64,000 bases of DNA from Sulfobacillus thermosulfidooxidans DSM 9293 (lineage in GTDB: Bacteria; Bacillota; Sulfobacillia; Sulfobacillales; Sulfobacillaceae). Both the position numbers and the translations under genes were made by a program. Positions within the stretch are counted from its first letter, which is position 1, and each line of letters begins with the position of its first letter. The stretch lies in assembly GCF_900176145.1 (NCBI RefSeq), contig NZ_FWWY01000001.1, forward strand, positions 62,001 to 126,000, read 5' to 3'. Shown one piece after another: positions 63,620-64,000 of the stretch. Under the pieces are notes generated by a model that had not been told where the DNA came from, made no database searches, and worked only from the letters and a program-made list of their open reading frames with translations.

Positions 63620-64000
63620 CTACTGGCCTATGTATTTAGCCATAAAGATTTCTGCTACCATTTTCCCGTCAATAACGAATTGATTAGGACGCCTGCCCTC
63701 CATCACAAATCCGTGGCGCTGGTAGAAATGCAAGGCTGAAACATTGGTTTCAAAAACGGAAATAGCAATTTTGGCGATCTCGTGCTGCCGCGCCCAGTGT
63801 TCAAGGACGTTAATCAGTCCCGTACCTCGCCCCTGACCACGAAATCCCGGACGAAGAACCATCCCCATAGTGGCCACATGTCGATTTTTCATGAATGTGC
63901 CCCGGATAGCTTCAAGGGTTCCAATCACGCGGTTATCGACTAACGCCACCAAAATTAGCTGAATCGCTGGATTCCGATTTTGTAGAATGTGGCGTTGTTG
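63620..64000 (-). CDS. GNAT-family acetyltransferase, partial
   Basis: The frame is open to the right edge, so the N-terminus is cut. About 126 residues remain. GMVLRPGFRGQGRGTGLINVLEHWARQHEIAKIAISVF is the acetyl-CoA binding motif (R-x-x-G-x-G), followed by NVSALHFYQRHGF, as in RimI/PhnO-type GNATs. Substrate unknown. Confidence 0.85.
   Translation of the reverse strand, partial: QQRHILQNRNPAIQLILVALVDNRVIGTLEAIRGTFMKNRHVATMGMVLRPGFRGQGRGTGLINVLEHWARQHEIAKIAISVFETNVSALHFYQRHGFVMEGRRPNQFVIDGKMVAEIFMAKYIGQ

Overview
The window looks like chromosomal DNA of a moderately low-GC, Gram-positive-type (Firmicutes-like) bacterium. Supporting signs are strong AGGAGG-type ribosome binding sites, a leucine T-box leader, a DegS/DegU-type two-component pair, a LexA (DinR-type) box of the Bacillus class, a Bacillus-like men cluster and a UgtP-like glycolipid synthase. 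The gene content (FeoB/FeoA, menaquinone, cobalamin salvage, FadF-like Fe-S reductase, tRNA-Sec) would suit a Sulfobacillus-like or related thermo-acidophilic Firmicute. That placement is inference; no rRNA or marker comparison was possible.

Layout. 1-7.5 kb: start of feoB (partial), a GNAT-like gene, an MFS transporter, then a minus-strand operon of sensor kinase, response regulator, tatC, feoA and a FadF-like Fe-S oxidoreductase. 7.5-14.9 kb: an alpha/beta hydrolase, a CoxG-like protein, an orphan 93-residue protein, a glycolipid operon (UgtP-like glycosyltransferase, MFS, polysaccharide deacetylase) and yigZ. 15.2-17.8 kb: a thi operon (AIR-synthase-like gene, thiD, thiE). 17.9-25.9 kb: the branched-chain amino acid operon ilvN-ilvC-leuA-leuB-ilvB-ilvE-pheA, preceded by a leader that joins a ykkC-type (probably ppGpp) riboswitch with its own terminator to a leucine T-box with a second terminator. 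26-34.5 kb: APH-type kinase, then menF-menD-menH-menB-menE-menA plus a small membrane protein. 35.7-36.4 kb: seven tRNA genes behind one promoter. 36.4-44 kb: a membrane GAF-GGDEF protein, a flavin-reductase-like protein and an SOS-type mutasome cassette (ImuB-like, DUF6504-like, a 51-residue protein, DnaE2-like) with a LexA box at its promoter. 44.1-49.6 kb: a leucine/isovalerate degradation (liu-type) operon with a BCCP and a carboxyltransferase but no biotin carboxylase, and with an unrecognised Trp-rich protein. 49.8-54.2 kb: panB-panE, an NCS1 permease and a frameshifted aspartoacylase/AstE-family gene. 54.9-62 kb: tRNA-Sec, cysteine synthase, tatA, and a late cobalamin operon (cobU, cobQ, cbiB, cobS, cobD-like, a GatD-like amidotransferase). 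62.3-64 kb: a lipoprotein cytochrome c, an orphan protein and a partial GNAT gene.

Many genes are translationally coupled by ATGA or TAATG overlaps, which fixes most starts. No intact insertion sequence, prophage, CRISPR array or rRNA was seen. The strongest candidates for a second look are the tandem ppGpp-riboswitch/T-box leader, the LexA-controlled mutasome with its small extra proteins, the liu operon with a missing biotin carboxylase and an unknown protein in that place, the non-canonical AIR-synthase protein in the thi operon, and the hairpin-rich leader before cobU.
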